Shown one piece after another: positions 10,053-21,306 of a stretch of 64,000 bases of DNA. Source of the stretch: Oikopleura dioica. Lineage: Eukaryota > Chordata > Appendicularia > Copelata > Oikopleuridae. The notes beneath the pieces are model-generated. The model had not been told where the DNA came from. It did not search any database and saw only the letters and a list, made by a program, of their open reading frames with translations. Position numbers and translations under genes: made by a program. Location of the stretch: NCBI GenBank assembly GCA_907165135.1, contig OU015566.1, positions 4,900,501-4,964,500 of the forward strand, written 5' to 3'. Within the stretch, counting starts at the first letter, position 1. Every line of letters begins with the position of its first letter.

Positions 10053-11895
10053 ATGGGTACAATGTTTGAGCTGCCATTTTGGAAGCTGCAGCGTTACAGG
10101 TAACAAATTTCGGTCGAATTTTTTCATTACAGATTTTTCTCTAGAATCATGATTTTGACAATCTTTATGAATATCACGGGATACATGATTCGCTTCGCCA
10201 TCGACGTGGCGATTCTAGACATGGTCGATGATCAGAAACGTCATCATCAAAATTCCTCCAGCTGTTCCAATTCTTCCCTGTTTTCTCCAATCAGCGAGGG
10301 GCAATTTCCTCTCGGCAAAAACCATTCTTCGCCAAAATACCACTGGACGGAGGAGCAACAAAGCATGATCATCGAAGTCTTTTTCTACGGATACACCCTT
10401 TCTGTCGGCATCGGAGGCTTGTTCGCGGATGTTCTCGGCGCAAGATTTTTGGTTGGATGCAGCGTTTTGCTTTCCGGCCTCTTGGGCATCTTTTATGAGC
10501 TTTTTGCTAGCTGGGGATTCGAGTGGCTCTGCGTTTTGAGATTTTTTCAGGGACTGCTTCAAGCTGGAATGTTTCCACCGCAAACATCGATGTGGGGCCG
10601 CTGGGCTCCAGAAAACGAGCGAACAATCATCGTTGGCGGTTCCAATGCTGCTGCTATTTTCGGCGTCTCCATGTCGAATATCCTGACTTCTGCGATTTGC
10701 GAAAGCCTCGGCTGGCCCTATGCTTTTTACATTTTCGGGAGCTTTGGGGTTCTTTTCGGATCAATTTGGATTCTTTACTTTCGAAATACACCCGAAGAAA
10801 TGCCCTGGTGCCAAATTGAAGAAAAAGAGTACATCAAAGCGAATACGACGGCCTCCGCAAGAATCGAAATCAAGGAAATACCGTTCAAGAAGATTTTTTC
10901 TTCGTTTGTTTTCTGGGTCGCTTGCATAGCAAATTTGGCGAATTCGATCATTTTCTTTACGATAACAGACAAACTACCAGAATACCTTCAGGTAAAGACC
11001 TTTTCAATCACTCTAGAATTTCTCTTCTAGAAAGTTCACCACTACAACCTCCTCGCCGACGGTTTTCTCAGCGCCCTTCCCTTCATTTGCTACCTGGTTG
11101 TTACTTTCGTTTCGTCAGCTCTCCTCGATTTCGCTCGATCGAAAAACATTCTGAGCATCACAAATTTAAGAAAAATAGCAGCGATTTTGGCACTCGTTCC
11201 TGCGGGCATTTGCTTTTTCGTCATCTCGCCAATGGGTTGTGATTCCGGGGCGATCGTTGCGCTTATGTGCGTGATAATGGGATTCAATGGGTTTTCCACG
11301 ACCTCGTTTTTGCCCTCCTTGATTGATATGTCGCCTAGCTATGCGGGTAATTAAAAGATATTGGGCTCTAAGCTCGGCAACCTGAGACTCAGGTCCTTAG
11401 TAAAAAACCTGATTCAGGGTTCTAAAAGAGTAAAATGAAAAGCCGCGTAGTGGCTTTTTTTCAAAAACGAAGCCGCAAAGCGGCTTCGCCAAAGTTACCA
11501 ACTCTATGAATTATTTTAACTAGCGTTTAAAGAAAAAGCCGCTACGCGGCTTTTCGCCTTACTCTTTTAGCACCCTGACTCAGGTTTTTTACTTAGGCTG
11601 CTATGTCCAATTCGGGTTTTTTTAGGTCTTCACTAATCCATATTCAGGTATTCTTCATGGCATCCAAGACACATGCTTTTCCGCGTTTGGTTTTATCACC
11701 CCGATTTTCATCCAAAAATGCGTCGGAGAAAACCCTTACCTCATTTCGTCCTGGAATACGGTCTGGATCATTAATGGAGCTCTCGCCTTTGTGTCTGCTG
11801 TCTTTTACGGGGCTTTCGCGACAAGTGAGAGGCAAGATTGGGACTTGAAAAAGGAGGAAAAGATGGCGTACGCAATCGGACTTTCGAAGACATAG
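10053..11895 (+). CDS. SLC17-like MFS transporter
   Basis: Major-facilitator membrane transporter of 485 aa, closest in look to the SLC17 (sialin/phosphate/VGLUT) group, which moves organic anions. Exons are 10053-10099, 10145-10991, 11031-11346 and 11648-11895 (1458 nt). The first ATG (MGTMFELPFW) was chosen; a second, three codons on, is possible. Features seen: TM1 ILTIFMNITGYMIRFAIDVA, a loop with NSS sites, a signature-like GGLFADVLGARFLVG, FFQGLLQAGMFPPQTSMWGRW, and TM pairs through SSWNTVWIINGALAFVSAVF. The tail is charged. Intron 3 carries a hairpin repeat. Three partial copies exist (3.7-3.9, 13.1-13.2 and 55.7-56.35 kb). The exact substrate cannot be told. Confidence 0.88.
11385..11606. 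repeat. Hairpin element in SLC17-like intron 3
   Basis: The intron 11347-11647 is mostly one inverted repeat. CTCAGG...AAAAAACCTGA...TCTAAAAGAGTAA...GAAAAGCCGCGTAG is mirrored by CTACGCGGCTTTTC...TTACTCTTTTAG...TGACTCAGGTTTTTTAC, around a GCCGCAAAGCGGC centre. The CCTGAGTCAGG-like core recurs elsewhere in the window. Confidence 0.7.
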
Positions 11896-12181
11896 AAGAC
11901 AATAATGAAAAATTTAATTCTCTTACTGAATAATAAATAAAAATTAAGTGTATTTTTTCATTACGAGCTGATTTGTCAAAATTTCAAGCCGATTTTTTTG
12001 CCAATTTTTTTATTTATTTTCGCTGACTGATTTTTTCAACCCTAAAATATTTGTTTTCGATCTAGTTCCCCTTAAAAGAAATCTGTAAAATACTGTTTTA
12101 AAATGGCTGCGCCGCGGGGAAATTTTTTATCATGATACGAGAGTCGAATACCGAAAACCCGCCGACATAATTTTTTATAAA

Positions 12182-12658
12182 TAAAGAGAGAGATGCTCGC
12201 AAAGTTATTTTTGAAAGAACACTTGTAACTGCCCAGTTTAAAAGAGAATTTGAGCGAGATTATGTCGTCGATTTTCCAGTGAGGGATTCTAGTGATTTAA
12301 TATGTTTTTCTAGAAAAAATGAAAAAGAAGGAGAGATTAAAACTGAGGTCATGACTTTGGATCAACGATGTGATGAAGCCCTCGCCATTCTTGATCAGGT
12401 TCAGGGCTCATTGCCGGTTTTGCAACAAGTTTTTGATGAGAACAAGTATGTTTAATTTAAGACTTGAAAAATAAAAATGATTTAAGACTTCTTCGATTGC
12501 AGCTGAAGGAGAAACAAGCTGAGATCGAACGGCTGCGTGGAAAAATCAGGCGACTCGAAAACGCCCAGTAAGAATTGCATATTTTTCATCCCGCGATTTT
12601 TTCGGGGGTTTTTATTTCATGTTATTTCAGAATCAGCATCAGTGATGACAGCGAGTGA
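12182..12658 (+). CDS. Small coiled-coil protein with acidic C-terminal motif
   Basis: Not a named family to me. Exons end or begin at 12445, 12487-12567 and 12631-12658, with introns of 41 and 63 bp. The first exon is open from about 12182 but has no ATG at its head; ATG at 12351 is an internal option, or an upstream exon is missing. The protein has helical sequence TLDQRCDEALAILDQVQGSL, a coiled coil LKEKQAEIERLRGKIRRLEN, and ends QISISDDSE. This hydrophobic-plus-acidic end looks like a SUMO-interacting motif (inference). A paralogue with the same coil, tail and last two intron positions is at 55.06-55.41 kb (minus). In both places it lies just downstream of SLC17-like sequence. Confidence 0.65.
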
Positions 12659-12723
12659 CGCCTCATGCCGCTCTTTGCCAGCTCAATCATGCTGTTCACC
12701 ATTCACAACCATATCGCTGGGGG

Positions 12724-12999
12724 AAACGCTCGCCTAAATTACCAATTGGTAATGCATTACCAATTTTGGTAATCCATTACCAATTTTTGGTAATGCATTA
12801 CCAAATTTCCCGAAAAAGGCCAATTTCGTTTAGTCAAAGAGCCTGTGTGCGCTCCGCGCCTGTGTGATAGGATACGTTTAGAAGTGATTTACTCATTTCT
12901 TGGACAAAAAATCAGAATTTCTGAAAAAAATTTGGTAATGGATTACCAATTTTTGGTAATGCATTACCAAAAATCTTTGGTAATTTAAACGAGCGTCCC
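12724..12999. mobile_element. GGTAAT/ATTACC MITE, copy 1
   Basis: Imperfect terminal repeats (CGCTCGCCTAAATTACCAA and TTGGTAATTTAAACGAGCG) enclose several GGTAATGNATTACC palindromes and a middle part with GCGCTCCGCGCCTGTGTGATAG. The same middle and palindromes occur at about 31469-31716. Confidence 0.75.
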
Positions 13000-13118
13000 C
13001 GATCGCTGGCGTTCTCTTTCATGTCTCCATCACCACCTCCGACCCTCTCTTTTTGGAGAATTTCGACTCATGTAATAAAAATCTCTTGACTTATTATTGG
13101 GTTTTTTCAGCACGCAAT

Positions 13119-13195
13119 CTTAAAATTCTTCATAGCATTCAGGACGCATGCTTTTCCGCGTTTGGTTTTATCACCCCAATTTTCATCCAAAAATG
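13119..13195 (+). pseudogene. Fragment of SLC17-like last exon
   Basis: About 75 bp nearly identical to the start of the last transporter exon (ATGCTTTTCCGCGTTTGGTTTTATCACCCC...TTTTCATCCAAAAATG; compare 11650-11720). Similarity stops on both sides. It follows the coiled-coil gene. Confidence 0.7.
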
Positions 13196-13378
13196 GAAGC
13201 GAATTTTCTTTTGGGACAAAATCTAGAATCAAGTTTCTAGAACAAAAAGAGCTTCAGTTTGTGGCAAACGCTAAGTTTCGAAAAAAAAAATTTTTGCTTG
13301 TACTTTTTTCGATTCGAAAAATTTCATTTTTATCGGTTCTTTTTTAGTCAAAAATGGTTCTAAAACGCTTTTTATTTC

Positions 13379-13662
13379 TAGTTTGACTTCAAGAAAATAG
13401 ATGGGAGTCGAGTTTTCTTCATCGAAAATTCAATAAATCGTTAAATTTTAAAACGAAACTAAATCTCGACAGGAACAAACATAATCAGCTGTTTTGTTCA
13501 AGTATTTTTTTTTGTTCTAGAATCGAGTTTGTTGAACAGAAAACAAGCTGATTACATGTATGTTACCGTCTTGAGCGGATTTCGAGTAAAATTCTACGAT
13601 TTTTCAAAAATTTCGATCCGAGAAATTTGATTCCTATCGATTTTCTTGAAGTCAAACTAAAT
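13379..13662. repeat. Inverted-repeat element
   Basis: Ends CTAGTTTGACTTCAAGAAAAT and ATTTTCTTGAAGTCAAACTA are inverse copies, with inner palindromes including AATCAGCTGTTTTGTTCAA and its near complement. A related TTTGACTTCAAGAAAATCGA end recurs near 59985. Confidence 0.6.
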
Positions 13663-14639
13663 ATATTAAACCTTATTGAATTGTTTTTGACTGAAAAAGA
13701 ATCGATAAAGATGAAATTCTTCGAATCTGCCATTCAAATCGCTGATCTCCCGAATAACGAGTCGAAAAAGTGCTCAACGGAAAATTCATTTTCAATAAAG
13801 CGCTAGCGGAATTCTAGCGGCGCGATAAGCGCTCTGAGCGGGTTCTGAATGCGCGGTGTACCAGAATGTCTGAGCGTGGTCGAATCGTACCGCGCTTTTC
13901 CGCCCTTGGGCAATTTCTGCAGCTCATGAAAACGCACTACCGCGCACTATGCTGCACAACGTATCTGACACAAATTGGCCCTTTGTTATGAAAACTTTTC
14001 TTTCTCCTAAATCAACACTTTTTTGATTTCTCAGAAGTGGAAGTCTCGAAAATAAAAAGGGTAGAGAAAGAAAGGGTTGAAGACGGAAGATGAGGCTCGT
14101 GCAAATTGCGACGCTCCAAGGAAGGGAATTCAATATATAATGCAACGGGAGCCGGGCGAAAATTGACCTTTTTCGAGGGAAAGAGCCTTAATTCGAAAAG
14201 TTTGAAGGAAGAAAATAAGCGGTTTTAGCGCTTGAAAACCATGGATCACAGCGTAAAACCGGATTTTCGAGCTTTTTTTCTTGTAAAAATTAACCAGAAA
14301 AATAAAAATAAGGAGAGTTTTTATTAAGAAAAATTTTTTTATCATAAAAATTGCTCTTTGCTGCGAAAATTGTCGGATTTGATAGAATTCCTTGCTTTTT
14401 TTTTCCAAAAAATGATTCCCAAAAACAGTCATCGCAGCCCAATTCCGAAGCTTTTCTGGCTTCGGAAATGCTGCCGATCAAAGTCGACCAGAAGACCCTG
14501 GTGTTGTCCGAATGGACTTGCCGCTTAATCGAAGATACAAATATGCATTTACTGGCGCAGCGAACCCAAAGCTCAGGATTCGTAAGTAACAAGCAATTTG
14601 TCCCCAGCGGCGGAATGTTGAAAATTATTTGACCCGGAA
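13663..14639. other. Intergenic before the CUB-MAM gene
   Basis: A G/C-richer patch at 13800-13930 contains GCGCTAGCGG-type motifs without an RNA fold I recognise. The plus strand at about 14428-14583 reads openly as coding-like sequence (...EAFLASEMLPIKVDQKTLVL) and ends at a donor-like GTAAGT. It has no partner exon, and the CUB-MAM gene has its own start and signal peptide at 14640. No firm gene. Confidence 0.4.
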
Positions 14640-17600
14640 ATGCTCTTTCTCAGGCTGCTTTTCTTGTTGATAAGTTGTTTTTTAGCTGAGGGAATAACTG
14701 GTTCCTGTAACGAAGAAATCGACCTGTCCTTCGTCATCTCCGGGAATGGGAAACTCGCATCGCCGGGCTTCGAAGCCGGATTTTATCCAAACAATACGGA
14801 TTGCTCCTACGTCGTCAAGGCTGGAAATAGCTCTGTTCTCGAGGTATGATTTGATGAGCCAGAAATAGCCCTCTTTTTGAAGAATTTATTTTTATCTTTT
14901 TTTTTATCTAGTTCAGCCTTTTATCAAATGATTTTCGCGAAAAATTTCAAGATAAAACGAAAATTTTCATTAAAAAAATGCAAAAAATTTCAAAAAAAAA
15001 AATCGAAAATTTACAAAAAAAAATCGAAAATAAGCAAAAAATTCCTAAAATTCAAAAAATTACAAACAAATTAGAAAAAAAATAAAATCTCTTTTCTAGC
15101 TTTCTTTTCTATACATGGACATGGAACCCGGCCCACCCGCGTGCCCTTTCGACTTCCTCGAAGTCCTCGACAGTGACTCATCAAATATCATCGGCGGCAA
15201 CCGATTCTGCGGCCGCAATACTCCGGGAAAAATCATATCCAAAAGCGGCACTCTTCGACTTCGCTTCAAAACCGACGGTTCCGACACCGGAGTCGGCTTT
15301 GCTGTCCAATACAATGTTGAGCCGATTGAGTTCAAGAAGATTTTCAATTGCAACTTTGAAGATGGCTGGTGCGGGATGGAGTATTCGGCGAATGAGGGAG
15401 AGGAGGAGGAGAAATTGCAGTTTGCGCCGTTTGATGCAAATAGTCTTTCGTTAATTAGCGGCAGATCTGGCACTGTAAGAACAGGTAAAGAATATGATAA
15501 GATTCGAGACGAAAAATTGGGGGTGGCGATTAGAATCGACTAAAAATTGCGACAAAAAAATTAGCGGCGACAATTTTGGAAGGTACCAGGAAGGGACAAA
15601 AAATTTCGACAAATTTGCGTGGAAATTTTCAACCAATCAGTAGCCTTAATTCAGCAAGCCGGCTTATAAATAGCCGCCCACGCAAATTTTGTCGATTTTT
15701 TTTTGTCGGTTCAAGATTGGTTTTCAGGCAAAATGCTTATATCTGATTGGTTCAATATTCTACCAAAAATTTCGGAGAAAATTGTCGCAGTTTTTTCTTG
15801 TCGATTCGAATCTTTCAAACATAAAAATCAATTTTCAGGCGCGACATTTGACCATTCTTTGAAATCCCCACGCGGTCAATATCTTCTCTACGAAAGCACC
15901 GGAACCAAACAAGGCGACAAAAGAACCATCAAAACTCCCATTATCTCGATCAGAACCAAACAGAAAGAAACCACCTTCTGCTTTACCTTCTGGGCGACAA
16001 TGAAAGGCGACAAAATGGGAAAAGTCGAAGTCAAAGCTCTTTACTACGATCGCCAAGGAAATCCAAAATCTTCAAAAGTTCTCGGCGATGTGAACGGAGA
16101 GCAGGTGAGTCATGGAAAAGACGGTATGGAAATCTAATTTTCCATATTCAGAACGCAAATTGCTGGGGACAGGGTTGCAAGAAAGGCGACGATTGGACGT
16201 ACCAGAGGTTCACCGGGCCGCTCTGGGAAGAAAATGTCGCCATTGAGATGACATTCATTTCTGGGGGTCCTTCCTACTCAGGTTTGTTCCTCGGAGATAT
16301 TCCTCCTTGATTCCTTCTCTTCAGACATTGCCATTGACGACATCATGATGGACGGAAACGATTGCCCGACCGATTCAAACACCAAATGTCGCTATCCAGT
16401 CAAACCATACAAGAAATTCAACTACAAAGACATTATCACCGGAAAATGGCGCTGCAAGAATCCAAAAACCGACACGGTCAGAACCTTGTTTTTCTCATTT
16501 ATCTCAATTTTTTCCTAGAACTTCAACATGACAAACATTAACCAGGAGTTTCCGCAAGGAACTGAATGCAAACTCCGATGCAACAATTGGAGAGAAATGG
16601 CTGATCCAATCGAACACGGGAAAATTTACTGCGGACGGAGAGGATGGCACAGGTAAAGAGGTCAAAGAAACCGGACATTTTTGAACAGCAATTTTCAGCA
16701 TCAAAACAGGAGAAGCAATCCTGAACGAATTGCCAGCCGTCCCAGGAGAAATGCCAAACGGATCAAAGAAAAACCCCGATGTTTTCAACTTGATGCCAGT
16801 TTGCCGAATTTCTCGATGCGATCTTCAAATGATGCCTCCCAACGCCGAGTTTTTCGCCTGCAATCATCCCGAAACACTCGACTATTTGCCGCTCGATTCC
16901 CTTTGCGAGCTGCGCTGCTTGCCGGGGTACAGAAGGGATGGACCGCAGTTTTCGAAATGCAGTCCGGGAGGATACATGGCCGGCAGAGCCACTTGCGTGA
17001 AAATTGGAGAAGATGATTTCACCGAAGTCGAAAGAGCGAGACTCATCCCCGACACGGTTTGATTTTCCTTATTTTGATGATTTTAAAACTCGTTTTAGGT
17101 TCAGAAAGTGTTCTTTGAACCAAAAGAGCCGCAGCGAATCATCGGCGTTCCCTTCACCGGCGAAGCAAAAGCTCTGCCCGGTCGCCCTAAACAAACTACT
17201 CCAGCACCTCCAAAAATCGCCACAACAAAGCCGACAACAAAGACAACAACGAAAGCACCAGTTCAAACAACAAAACAACCAGCTATCACGACAAAATCAA
17301 CAACGACGACGAAAATGTCCATTCCACAAAATGCCTTTGAGAATATTCTTCCGCAGCCAAAACAAACACCAGCACCAGTTGAGCTCGCAGCCCCGACTCC
17401 AGCTACCCATGTTGGTCCACTAGAACAACTAGCCGTCAATTCTCAGTCAACAAAAGCTACAACAAGGCCGACAATGCCACCGAAAGCAACCGAAGCTCCT
17501 GATTTTTTCAAACCAGAAGGTAAGCCTAGCATTTTCGTCCTCGTTTTCGACCAAAATTTTCAGGCGAAGCAACAACCACAAATCAGCCAACAACAACGAG

Positions 17601-17706
17601 TACAGAAAAGACCAAGAAGCCCAAGAAGGACAAAAAGAAGGAAGGTCCTTCATCATCATCATTCACTTACCTTAGCAGTGTTTTATTAATAATTCTTCTC
17701 TTTTGA
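14640..17706 (+). CDS. Secreted/GPI-type CUB-MAM-sushi protein
   Basis: Extracellular multidomain protein of 730 aa. Nine exons: 14640-14843, 15100-15484, 15839-16104, 16152-16281, 16325-16476, 16519-16652, 16699-17056, 17099-17519, 17564-17706 (2193 nt). In order: signal peptide MLFLRLLFLLISCFLAEG; CUB domain (SCNEEIDLSF...CGRNTPGKII...GVGFAVQY); MAM domain (FNCNFEDGWCGM...DIAIDDIMMDG); two sushi/CCP-like modules (CRYPVKPYKKF...GRRGW; CRISRCDLQM...CELRCLPGYRRDG); a long Thr/Pro-rich stalk; a basic stretch KKPKKDKKKEG; then a C-terminal hydrophobic tail FTYLSSVLLIILLF ending the protein, as in GPI-anchor signals. Likely a cell-surface adhesion or matrix protein. Intron 2 carries a CCAAT MITE. 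AATAAA lies at about 17759. Confidence 0.9.
15594..15713. repeat. CCAAT-type MITE copy 2, in CUB-MAM intron
   Basis: GGGACAAAAAATTTCGACAAA at the left is mirrored by CAAATTTTGTCGA...TTGTCGG at the right, with CCAATCAGTAGCC and GCCGCCCACGC inside. It fills most of the 354-bp second intron, the only long intron besides the first. Confidence 0.75.
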
Positions 17707-17864
17707 TACTGTACAAAAAACGCGAGTTGCGACAATAGCATTTTAAAAATTACCTCGAAAATAAATTATTATCTTATTTTTTCGTTCCATCGATCATTGA
17801 TTGAAGCAACCGTGTAATGAGGAGGTCAATAAGGCGCCGTTCGTTTATGATGACTTAAGGATAT

Positions 17865-18631
17865 AGGCTATATCATATAGCCGTTCTCAAGGCACTTTCG
17901 TAGCGCCAAAAGGGGACGATAAATTTTTTTCATTTCAAAAGGAACCCTACCTAAAATTGCCTAAGAAACCCGATTCTAGTGTTCTTTATAATTTTTTAAT
18001 GGAAAAATTTCTCTCTAGAGCAATTTTAAATCTTACGATCACTTTTTCTCGAGAATTTTCCATTAAATCGGTCGAGTTTTTTTGATAAATTAAAAATTTG
18101 GACCTTTCTCTACATTCCTAGGGCTTTAAGTTTAATAGATTCAAATTATTTATGGTTCTAGAGCCATTTTTATGAGGCTCACTTGAGTAAGCCGAAGCGT
18201 CAGACAGCGCTCTGGTTTGCTGCGCTGGGCGCCCTCCTCCATCGCGCGGTGAGGCGCGCATGTGAAAGAGCGCGCTGATTGGCCGAGCGCCCTGAACGCA
18301 GCATTTATGAAAAAGAAAAGCCAAAAAGAAGAAGACGCTAGAATGAAAATTTGCTCGGGTTTTGAAATTTAGAGGCCCTAAGAAGCTTGATTAGCAGTTA
18401 TTTATAATAAAACACGGTTTAGTTTTAGCAATTTAATTGAAAAATTTCGAGAAAAAATGATCGTAAGATTTCAAATCGCTCCAGAGAGAAATTTTCTTTG
18501 AAAAAAATTTTAAAAAACATCAGAATCGAATTCTAAACATAATTTTAGGTAGGACCTGTCTTGAAATGAAAAAATTTTATCGCTCCATTTCGACGCTACG
18601 AAAGTGCCTTGAGAACGGCTATATCCTTAAA
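17865..18631. mobile_element. TTAA-flanked fold-back element
   Basis: Long inverted arms (about 17865-18085 and 18410-18631) with ends TTAAGGATATAG...CCGTTCTCAAGGCACTTTC and GAAAGTGCCTTGAGAACGG...CTATATCCTTAA. TTAA lies at both boundaries. The G/C-rich middle (18180-18310) has no reading frame of note. Confidence 0.78.
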
Positions 18632-18646
18632 TCAAGCGATTTAGAG

Positions 18647-18971
18647 TAGGGCTCGCCAAAAAAAAGTCGATGTCTATTCTCCCCTACGAATTGCACCTTA
18701 AAATGATCCCCGTTCTTTCCTGATTCGAATGATATGTCTCTGTCAGGCGTAAGCCTTGGGGAAAAAATTCTAGAGCTAGGCCCAAAATCCTGTTTTTGAG
18801 ACTTCGATCACGTGCCATGACGTCATTTCTCCGGAAATTTCAATATTTTTTGAATTTTTCGAGCATAACTTTTTATGCTCTTTTGAATAAGCTACTAGTT
18901 TTGGGTTTTAGGACATGGGGAATCCGAAAAACATACTCGTTCGCGACTTCAAAATTTCATGGCGAGCCCTA
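18647..18971. mobile_element. hAT-like MITE
   Basis: A 325-bp element with ends TAGGGCTCGCCA and TGGCGAGCCCTA, flanked by the exact 8-bp direct repeat ATTTAGAG (18639-18646 and 18972-18979). This is the hAT signature. It has no coding capacity. It lies seven bases from the end of the TTAA fold-back. Confidence 0.85.
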
Positions 18972-19099
18972 ATTTAGAGTCAATTCGGCTATGAAAAAAA
19001 ATGTTGAATTGGGAAAAATTCCAATTTACTTCCTGTTTGAAACGTATATATGCGGAAGTAAAAAGCTCCAAATCCCACTTTGAAAAGAGTATTTTTTCG

Positions 19100-19793
19100 A
19101 TGGTACAACTCAAGATCGGAATTATCATGGGCTCTGTCCGAGAGGGCCGCATGAATGCCCGAGTCGCTGATTGGGTCGAATCCGAGGCGAAAAAGAAGTT
19201 TGGAGAATCGGCGTTGATTGAGGTAAAAAAGAGCTAGAATTTGATAAAAATGAAGAAAAAAGGTAATCGACTTGGAAGATTACAACTTGTCGGGGATCAG
19301 ACAACCCATTCATTTCATGGCGGACTCGTCGCTCGCACCAGCGGATCTCAAGAAAGCGGAAGCGAAAGTGAAAGAACTCGACTGCTTCATCTTTGTGACG
19401 CCAGAATACAACTTGAAGTAGAAGACATTTTTTGACTTTTTTCTAACCGTTTTCAGCATTCCCCCCGCGTTGAAAAAGTTCATCGATCTTCTCCCTCCTC
19501 CAATTTGGTGGTGGAAATCTGCCGCCATCATCAGCTATTCCATGGGCCGTTTTGGCGGAAACATCGTCCCGCACTCCCTCCGCCAGACTTTTTGCGAGAT
19601 CGGACTCATTCCTGTCACCAAACCAATGTCGATTCCGTTTGTTCACGAAGAAATCGACGAGAACGGAGCTCTAGTCGGACAGGGAGCTGAGGGCTTTCAA
19701 GCTGAAATTGAAAAAACTCTTGATGTTTTTGAATTTTACGCGACTGCGATCAAGGAGAAGAGAGAAAATGGACCTGTTCCGAAGAATATGTAA
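19100..19793 (+). CDS. NADPH-dependent FMN reductase-type flavoprotein
   Basis: A 204-aa flavodoxin-fold oxidoreductase that reduces FMN or quinone-like substrates using NAD(P)H. Exons 19100-19222, 19263-19417 and 19457-19793 (615 nt), with introns of about 40 bp. It begins MVQLKIGIIMGSVREGRMNA, where GSxRxGR is the FMN phosphate-binding loop at the end of beta-strand 1. TPEYN near residue 91 is the second family motif, followed by PPALKKFIDLL and a helix with SMGRFGGN. Length fits the family (about 180-210 aa). No membrane segment or signal peptide is seen, so it is cytosolic. Bacterial-looking family, but with normal introns here, so it is a resident gene. Confidence 0.9.
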
Positions 19794-20622
19794 AATTACA
19801 TTCATCATGTGCACTTTTGATTAAAAATTATAAATCTCAATTATAATGATTTTATTTGGCATGACTTATGAGGATACTCATCCGCCTATACAAAAAGAGA
19901 ATATCTTAGATGTCTCGGCCTCCTGATCGAAAATAAAAGCCCAATTTGTCCATTTTTTCCAAAAATTATGGTCTGTCCAAAAATTATCGTAAAAGCGAAT
20001 TCTGTTTTTTTTCTTCAAAGCTCGTTATTCATTGATTTTTCTTATCCATCAAATCGAAAAAATTTCTCAAATTAAAATTCATTCATGCGAATTGATAATT
20101 GGGCAGGTGATTATTACCAAAAAGAGTCAGCGGGGAGAAAGGGCTGATTTTCCGTGAAATTTGTGACGTTAGCGACATGACCCGGCGGTCGCCACCCTTT
20201 TTTCTTGAAATCGATCTTCAGCTTTTCTTCTTCCAAAACCTTCCAATTCTCGAAATCCAATTATTCGGATTGATGAGGTTATCGCAGATTTTCACCCGTT
20301 ACCTTTCGAAAAAATAAGCCATCGCTCTAAAAAATTAAGAACCGTTGAAAAAAGCTTATCATTCTAAGAAAATAAACTCATTATTGATTCATACTCTGAT
20401 TTTAAAGACGAAAACATAAGGAGAAAGAATTAATTTTAAATAATTAAAAATTAATATGAAAATGCTAAAAAATATAGTTGTTTTAAAATTAATATTCAGA
20501 TATTTTATTGATAAGAGTAAAATAAAAACTGAATTAGTATTTTGTAAACTTCAGTGTTAATTCAGTTTTTATATTATTTCTATATAAATTATATAATCAA
20601 TATTTATTTATTAATTTAAGTT
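19794..20622. other. Intergenic, no gene seen
   Basis: A/T-rich sequence with a small hairpin at about 20515-20575 (AAAAACTGAATTA and TAATTCAGTTTTT). Around 20110-20330 there is a G/C-richer patch with no convincing splice structure. Confidence 0.45.
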
Positions 20623-20976
20623 CATTTCCAGTCATGAGATACATAGACTCATGATGTTAAAAGTAGTTTGAAATAAAATTTTTGAGAAAAACGATCATTC
20701 TTTCTGATTTTTTATATAAAATTATGACAAGGACACCCTTATTTCCGAAAAATAAAATAAAATATAAGAAATTAAAGGAAATAATACAGTATAATCTTTA
20801 CAGTGCAAGTTATACTGTATTATTTCTTTTAATTGCTGATCTATATTTTATTCGGAAATAAGGGTATCCTCGTCATAATTTTTAAAAAATCAGGAAGAAT
20901 GATCGTTTTTCTTCATAATTTTCAAATTTCTTTTAACATCATGAATCTATGAATCTCATGACAGGAAATGACCTCT
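20623..20976. mobile_element. Near-perfect hairpin element
   Basis: Two arms of about 165 bp mirror each other from ATTTCCAGTCATGAGAT at the left to ATCTCATGACAGGAAAT at the right. The arms include GATCATTCTTTCTGATTTTT and GGACACCCTTATTTCCG, and close on TACAGTATAA/TTATACTGTA. The CACCCTTATTT/AAATAAGGGT motif is shared with elements at 42.7-42.9 kb. Confidence 0.75.
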
Positions 20977-21306
20977 AAAAGCCTCGATTTCCTCGCCTGC
21001 AAAAAGTTGCGTCATTGATATTCTTCGGTGGACTGAGGTTTGCAAAAAGATTCGGAAAGCCTCGCTGCGCAAAAACTCGCCGCCGCACGTGGCGGTCAGG
21101 CGCCTGCCACCGCCGGTTTCAACGATTTCATGAAAAACTTGAATTTAAAAATTTAAAATCAAAAGATAATTTTTCGAAAAATATCTTTTGAAAAGCTGAG
21201 AGAAAAAGGGAAGAAACAGGCTGAGCAATTTTAGCAGCAGTTTGTCTTGAGAAAAATTAAGATTAAAAGAAAAATAAGAAAAGTGAGAAGGAAGTTTTCC
21301 AGTCTC

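Noticed and set aside
13790-13930. G/C-rich patch as possible tRNA or small RNA
   Set aside because: No cloverleaf arms or A/B boxes in the right spacing were found.
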